Shown here one piece after another: positions 59,341-64,000 of a DNA stretch of 64,000 bases. A model generated the notes under the pieces. The model was not told where the DNA came from and did no database searches. It saw nothing but the letters and a program-made list of their open reading frames with translations. This stretch comes from Sanderia malayensis (taxonomy: Eukaryota; Cnidaria; Scyphozoa; Semaeostomeae; Pelagiidae), in NCBI GenBank assembly GCA_013076295.1, contig RQOL01000524.1, positions 62,001 through 126,000 of the forward strand, in the 5' to 3' direction. The translations under genes and the position numbers were made by a program. Position 1 is the first letter of the stretch. Each line of letters opens with the position of its first letter.

Positions 59341-60176
59341 GTTTCGGGAAAAAAAGTTAATTTTTCTTTGTGTAAATTGTGGGAATGAATGTTTATATAA
59401 CTGAAAAAAGTAACTAAAAGTGTATAACAATTTGTTTTCGCTGAATTGACGTCGAATCATGCCCAAATTGTGGGAATGAATTTAATTTTGATTAGTGTAA
59501 GTTGCGGGAATAAAAGTTATTTTTTATTACTGTAAATTGTGGGAATGAATGTTTATATAACTGAAAAAAGTAACTAAAAGTATATAACAATTTGTTTTCG
59601 CTGAATTGACGTCGAATCATGCGCAAATTGTGGGAATGAATCTTAATTTTGATTAGTGTAAGTTTCGGGAAAAAAAGTTAATTTTTCTTGGTATAAATTG
59701 TGGGAATGAATGTCAAAATAACTGGAACAAGTAACTAAAGTGTATAACAATTTGTTCTCGCTGAATTGACATGGAATCATGCGCAAATTGTGGGAATGAA
59801 TCCTAATTTTGATTAGTGTAAGTTTCGGGAAAAAAAGTTAATTTTTCTTGGTATAAATTGTGGGAGTGAATGTTATCTTTTATTAGTGTAAATTGTGGGA
59901 AGGAATGTTAATATTACTGAAAAAAGTAACTATAATGTATAACAATTTGTTCTCGCTGAATTGACGTGGAATCATGCGCAAATTGTGGGAATGAATGTTA
60001 ATTTTGATTAGTGTAAGTTGCGGGAATAAAAGTTGATTTTTATTGGTATAAATTGTGGGAGTGAATGTTATCTTTTATTAGTGTAAATTGTGGGAATGAA
60101 TGTTAATATTACTGAAAAAAGAAACTGAAAGTGTATAACAATTTGTTATCGCTGAATTGACATCGAATCATGCGCA

Positions 60177-60379
60177 AATTGTGGATATGAATCCTAATCT
60201 TGATTAGTGTAAGTGGCGGGAACAAAAATTGATTTTTATTGGTGTAAATTGTGGGAATGAAAGTTAATTTTTATTAGTGTAAATTGTGGGAATCAGTGTT
60301 ATCATTTATTAGTGTAAATAGAAGTAACTAAAAGTGTATAACAACTTGGTCTGGCAGAATTGACGTGGAATCTTGCGCA
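60177..60379 (+). repeat. 203-bp monomer with a 28-bp core deletion
   Basis: Landmarks at 60154 and 60357 are 203 bp apart. The core reads gtaaatagaagtaact: 28 bp from the subunit-like start of the core to the A-tract is gone. The same deletion is seen at about 62,920 and 63,491, each time followed by aacaacttg and ttgcagaattg or tggcagaattg. Confidence 0.82.
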
Positions 60380-63300
60380 AATTGTGGGAATGAATCTAAA
60401 TAAATTGTGGGAATGAATGTTAATATTACTCAAAAAAGTAACTACAAGTGTATAACAATTTGTTTTCGCTGAATTGACATGGAATCGTGCGCAAATTGTG
60501 GGAATAAATCCTAATTTTCATTAGTGTAAGTTGCGGGAATAAAAGTTATTTTTTATTAGTGTAAATTGTGGGAATGAATGTTTATATAACTGAAAAAAGT
60601 AACTAAAAGTGTATAATAATTTGTTTTCGCTGAATTGACGTCGAATCATGCGCAAATTGTGGGAATGAATTTAATTTTCATTAGTGTAAGTTGCGGGAAT
60701 AAAAGTTATTTTTTATTACTGTGAATTGTGGGAATGAATGTTTATATAACTGAAAAAAGTAACTAAAAGTGTATAACAATTTGTTTTCGCTGAATTGACG
60801 TCGAACCATGCGCAAATTGTGGGAATGAATCTTAATTTTGATTAGTGTAAGTTTCGGGAAAAAAAGTTAATTTTTCTTGGTATAAATTGTGGGAGTGAAT
60901 GTTATCTTTTATTAGTGTAAATTGTGGGAAGGAATGTTAATATTACTGAAAAAAGTAACTATAATGTATAACAATTTGTTCTGGCTGAATTGACGTGGAA
61001 TCATGCGCAAATTGTGGGAATGAATGTTAATTTTGATTAGTGTAAGTTGCGGGAATAAAAGTTGATTTTTATTGGTGTAAATTGTGGGAATAAATGTTAA
61101 TATAACTGGAACAAGTAACTAAAAGTGTGTAACAATTTGTTCTCGCTGAATTGACATGAAATCATGCGCAAATTGTGGGAATGAATCCTAATTTTGATTA
61201 GTGTAAGTTGCGGGAAAAAAGTTAATTTTTATTGGTGTAAATTGTGGGAATGAATTTTAAAATAACTGGAACAAGTAACTAAAAGTGTATAACAATTTGT
61301 TCTCGCTGAATTGACACGGAATCATGCGCAAATTGTGGGAATGAATCCTAGTTTTGATTAGTGAAAGTTGCGGGAATAAAAGTTGAATTTTATTGGTGTA
61401 CATTCTGGGAGGGAAAATTGGTTTTTATCAGTGTAAATTGTGGGAATGAGTGTTATTTTTTATTAGTTTAAATAGTTGGAAGGTATGTTAATATTACTGA
61501 AAAAAGTAACTAAAAGTGCATAACAATTTGTTCTCGCCGAATTGACATCGAATCATGCGCAAATTGTGGGAATGAATCCTAATTTTGATTAGTGTAAGTT
61601 GCGGGAAAAAAGTTAATTTTTATTGGTGTAAATTATGGGAAAGAATGTTAGTATTACTGAAAAAAGTAACTAAAAGTGTATAACAATTTGTTTTCGCTCA
61701 ATTGACGTGGAATCATGCGCAAATTGTGGGAATGAATTTAATTTTGATTAGTGTAAGTTGCGGAAATAAAAGTTGATTGTTATTGGTGTAAATTGTGGGA
61801 GGGAAAATTAATTTTTATTAGTTTAAATTGTGGGAATGAGTATTATCTTTTATTAGTGTAAATAGTGGGAGGGAATGTTAATATTACTGAAAAAAGTAAC
61901 TAAAAGTGTATAACAATTTGTTCTCGCTGAATTGACATCGAATCATGTGCAAATTGTGGGAATGAATGTTAATTTTGGTTAGTGTAAGTTGCGGGAATAA
62001 AAGTTGATTTTTATTGGTGTAAATTGTCGGAATAAATGTTAATATAACTGGAACAAGTAACTAAAAGTGTATAACAATTTGTTCTCGCTGAATTGACATG
62101 GAATCATGCGCAAATTGTGGGAATGAATCCTAATTTTGGTTAGTGTAAGTTGCGGGAAAAAAGTTAATTTTTATTGGTGTAAATTGGGGAAATGAATGTT
62201 AATATAACTGGAACAAGTAACTAAAAGAGTATAACAATTTGCTTTCGCTGATTTGACGTGGAATCATGCGCAAATTGTGGGAATGAATCCTAATTTTGAT
62301 TAGTGTAAGTTTCGGGAAAAAAAGTTAATTTTTATTGGTATAAATTGTGGGAGTGAATGTTATCTTTTATTAGTGTAAATTGTGGGAAGGAATGTTAATA
62401 TTATTGAAAAAAGTAACTATAATGTATAACAATTTGTTCTGGCTGAATTGACGTGGAATCATGCGCAAAGTGTGGGAATGAATCCAAATTTTGATTGGTG
62501 TAAGTTTCGGGAAAAAAAGTTAATTTTTATTGGTATAACTTATGGGAGTGAATGTTATCTTTTATTAGTGTAAATTGTGGGAATGAATGTTAATATTACT
62601 GAAAAAAGTAACTGGAAGTGTATAACAATTTGTTCTCGCTGAATTGACATCGAATCATGCGCAAATTGTGGGAATGAATCTAAATAAATTGTGGGAATGA
62701 ATGTTAATATAACTGAAACAAGTAACTAATAATGTATAACAATTTGTTGTCGCTGAATTGACGTGGTGTCATGGGCAAATTGTGGGAATGAATGTTAATT
62801 TTGATTAGTATAAGTTGCGGGAATAAAAGTTGATTTTTATTGGTGTAAATTGTGGGAATGAAAGTTAATTTTTATTAGTGTAAATTGTGGGAATCAGTGT
62901 TATCATTTATTAGTGTAAATAGAAGTAACTAAAAGTTTTTAACAACTTGTTCTTGCAGAATTGACGTGGAATCATGCGCAAATTGTGGGAATAAATCTAA
63001 ATAAATTGTGGGAATGAATGTTAATATTACTCAAAAAAGCAACTACAAGTGTATAACAATTTGTTTTCGCTGAATTGACATGGAATCATGCGCAAATTGT
63101 GGGAATGAATCCTAATTTTGATTAGTGTAAGTTGCGGGAATAAAAGTGTTATTTTTTATTAGTGTAAATTGTGGGAATGAATGTTTATATAACTGAAAAA
63201 AGTAACTAAAAGTGTATAACAATTTGTTTTCGCTGAATTGACGTCGAATCATGCGCAAATTGTGGGAATGAATTTAATTTTGATTAGTGTAAGTTTCGGG

Positions 63301-63790
63301 AAAAAAAGTTAATTTTTCTTGGTATAAATTGTGGGAATGAATGTCAATATAACTGGAACAAGTAACTAAAAGTGTATAACAATTTGTTCTCGCTGAATTG
63401 ACATGGAATCATGCGCGAATTGTGGGAATGAATCCTAATTTTGATTAGTGTAAGTTGCGGGAATAAAAGTTATTTTTTGTTAGTGTAAATAGAAGTAACT
63501 AAAAGTTTTTAACAACTTGTTCTTGCAGAATTGACGTGGAATCATGCGCAAATTGTGGGAATGAATACTAATTTTGATTAGTGTAAATTGTGGGAATGAA
63601 TGTTAGAATTACTGAAAAAAGGTAACTAAAAGTGTATAACAAAGTGTTCTCGCTGAATTGACGTGGAATCATGCGCAAATTGTGGGAATGAATCTAAATA
63701 AATTGTGGGAATGAATGTTAATATTGCTGAAAAAGTAACTAAAAGTGTATAACAGTTTGTTCTCGCTGAATTGACGTGAAATCATGCGCA

Positions 63791-64000
63791 ATTTGTGGGA
63801 TTCAATGTTAATTTTGATTATTGAAAGCTGCGGAAATAAAAGTTAATTTTTATTGGTGTAAATTGTGGGAATGAATGTTAATATTACTGAAAAAGTAACT
63901 AAAAGTGTATAACAATTTGCTTCTCCTGCTAAATTGACGTGGAATCATGCGCAATTTGTGGGATTCAATGTTAAGTTTGATTATTGAAAGCTGCGGAAAT
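63791..64000 (+). repeat. Last monomers, with a new variant at the right edge
   Basis: Two successive monomers share gtgggattcaatg, gattattgaaag and agctgcggaaat (63795 and 63959), about 164 bp apart. The core between them carries an insertion, gcttctcctgctaaattg. The window ends inside the second copy, so the array continues beyond 64,000 and may enter a region of plain monomers of this type. Confidence 0.8.

Larger units (their letters stand above)
1..64000 (+). repeat. Composite satellite DNA array filling the whole window
   Basis: Every part of the window I read belongs to one tandem repeat family, always in the same orientation. The landmark GAATTGAC (inside ctcgctgaattgac, with small variants) returns at spacings drawn from a short list: mostly 114, 160-161 and 230-231 bp. 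Between landmarks lie 35-bp subunits carrying GGG (gtgggaa or gcgggaa). There is no unique spacer, no inverted segment and no inserted element. A single alpha subunit has stops in all three forward frames, and an alpha-beta pair closes all three reverse frames, so no protein gene is hidden here. Such arrays in eukaryotes usually form centromeric or pericentromeric heterochromatin; that placement is inference, not something the sequence proves. I do not recognise the family by name. Confidence 0.97.
57227..64000 (+). repeat. Divergent right flank of the array
   Basis: The basic unit continues but with flank-specific variants: agtttcgggaaaaaaag betas, gggagtg(a/t)atgttatc deltas, taactataatgtataac cores, gttctggctg, agagtataac with gctttcgctgatttg, and aactggaac type 1 cores. 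Spacings from 57204 to 61148 run 161, 195, 196, 114, 161, 231, 161, 229, 114, 160, 161, 195, 161, 160, 160, 195, 196, 203, 114, 161, 160, 195, 161. Three-subunit monomers (about 196 bp) are frequent here, whereas elsewhere I found one. Substitutions and one- to four-base indels are denser than in the interior, as expected of an old margin. Confidence 0.85.

Noticed and set aside
1..64000. Protein-coding genes or long open frames
   Set aside because: One alpha subunit holds stops in all three forward frames, and an alpha-beta pair closes all three reverse frames. Frames that skip alpha (around S monomers) are short and repeat-derived.
1..64000. CRISPR array
   Set aside because: There are no unique spacers. 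The sequence between repeated cores is itself repeated, varies by whole 35-bp subunits, and the array is far too long and AT-rich.
1..64000. G-quadruplex-forming array
   Set aside because: GGG runs are regular but about 35 bp apart, too far for a standard quadruplex; the ten-G run at 58127 stands alone.
1..64000. Polyadenylation signals and TATA boxes
   Set aside because: AATAAA occurs in most betas, its complement in many subunits, and tataa-like words in every core. In DNA this AT-rich and repetitive they carry no information about transcription.
1..64000. Telomeric repeat or replication-origin iterons
   Set aside because: No short G-rich telomere motif is present, and the unit length, internal hierarchy and 64-kb extent do not fit plasmid or bacterial iterons.
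1..64000. Transposon or LTR remnants
   Set aside because: I looked for breaks in landmark spacing larger than a monomer and found none; all odd sizes are explained by gains, losses or fusions of subunits.

Overview
The window is one uninterrupted block of AT-rich satellite DNA (about 30% GC, counted on the consensus monomer). All 64 kb are head-to-tail copies of one composite repeat family on one strand. I see no gene, RNA gene, mobile element or unique sequence. One 35-bp subunit followed by its neighbour closes all six reading frames, so the block is non-coding. Tens of kilobases of satellite with nested higher-order repeats (HORs) point to a eukaryotic nuclear genome, most likely a centromeric, pericentromeric or other heterochromatic array. 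I do not recognise the family and cannot name the organism.

Unit design: each monomer is a fixed 91-bp core preceded by a variable number of 35-bp subunits. The core is 20 bp of subunit sequence plus about 71 bp found nowhere else in the unit. The 35-bp subunits come in four kinds, called here alpha, beta, gamma and delta. This gives a ladder of monomer sizes: S 114 bp (23-bp clipped alpha + core), M 161 (alpha-beta + core), L 231 (four subunits + core) and XL 301 (six). Odd sizes of 184, 195-196, 203 and 264-269 bp are rare. Roughly 350 monomers are present (estimated from spacing, not counted one by one).

Higher order: a nine-slot HOR, M-M-S-(M or L)-M-S-L-L-L, recurs through much of the window. 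Where slot 4 is M the period is 1,564 bp (two full copies at 20525-22088 and 23122-24685, one a base shorter at 15053-16615; domain about 13.05-24.7 kb). Where slot 4 is L it is about 1,632 bp (copies at 11.4, 26.5, 31.2 and 49.4 kb). Other HORs are built from shuffled parts of the same family: about 2.53 kb at 1.7-8 kb, 1,938 bp at 33-38 kb, and 2,028 bp twice at 45.3-49.4 kb.

Layout: 0-1.7 kb nine-slot copy; 1.7-8.1 kb the 2.53-kb HOR; 8.1-11.4 kb irregular; 11.4-24.7 kb nine-slot domain; 24.7-32.8 kb mixed nine-slot copies and local duplications; 32.8-38.9 kb the 1,938-bp HOR; 38.9-45.3 kb mixed; 45.3-49.4 kb the 2,028-bp HOR; 49.4-56.1 kb nine-slot copies again; 56.1-57.2 kb a transition; 57.2-64.0 kb a more divergent flank with its own variants and odd monomer sizes. 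Nested tandem duplications of 345, 391, 436, 552, 854 and 1,084 bp, all whole numbers of monomers, together with in-register hybrid junctions, show that unequal exchange built the array. The divergent right end suggests an older margin beside a more recently homogenised interior.

Coordinates of monomers are in one phase: each begins at the first base of a subunit (aattgtggg or its equivalent) and ends at the gcgca that closes the core.
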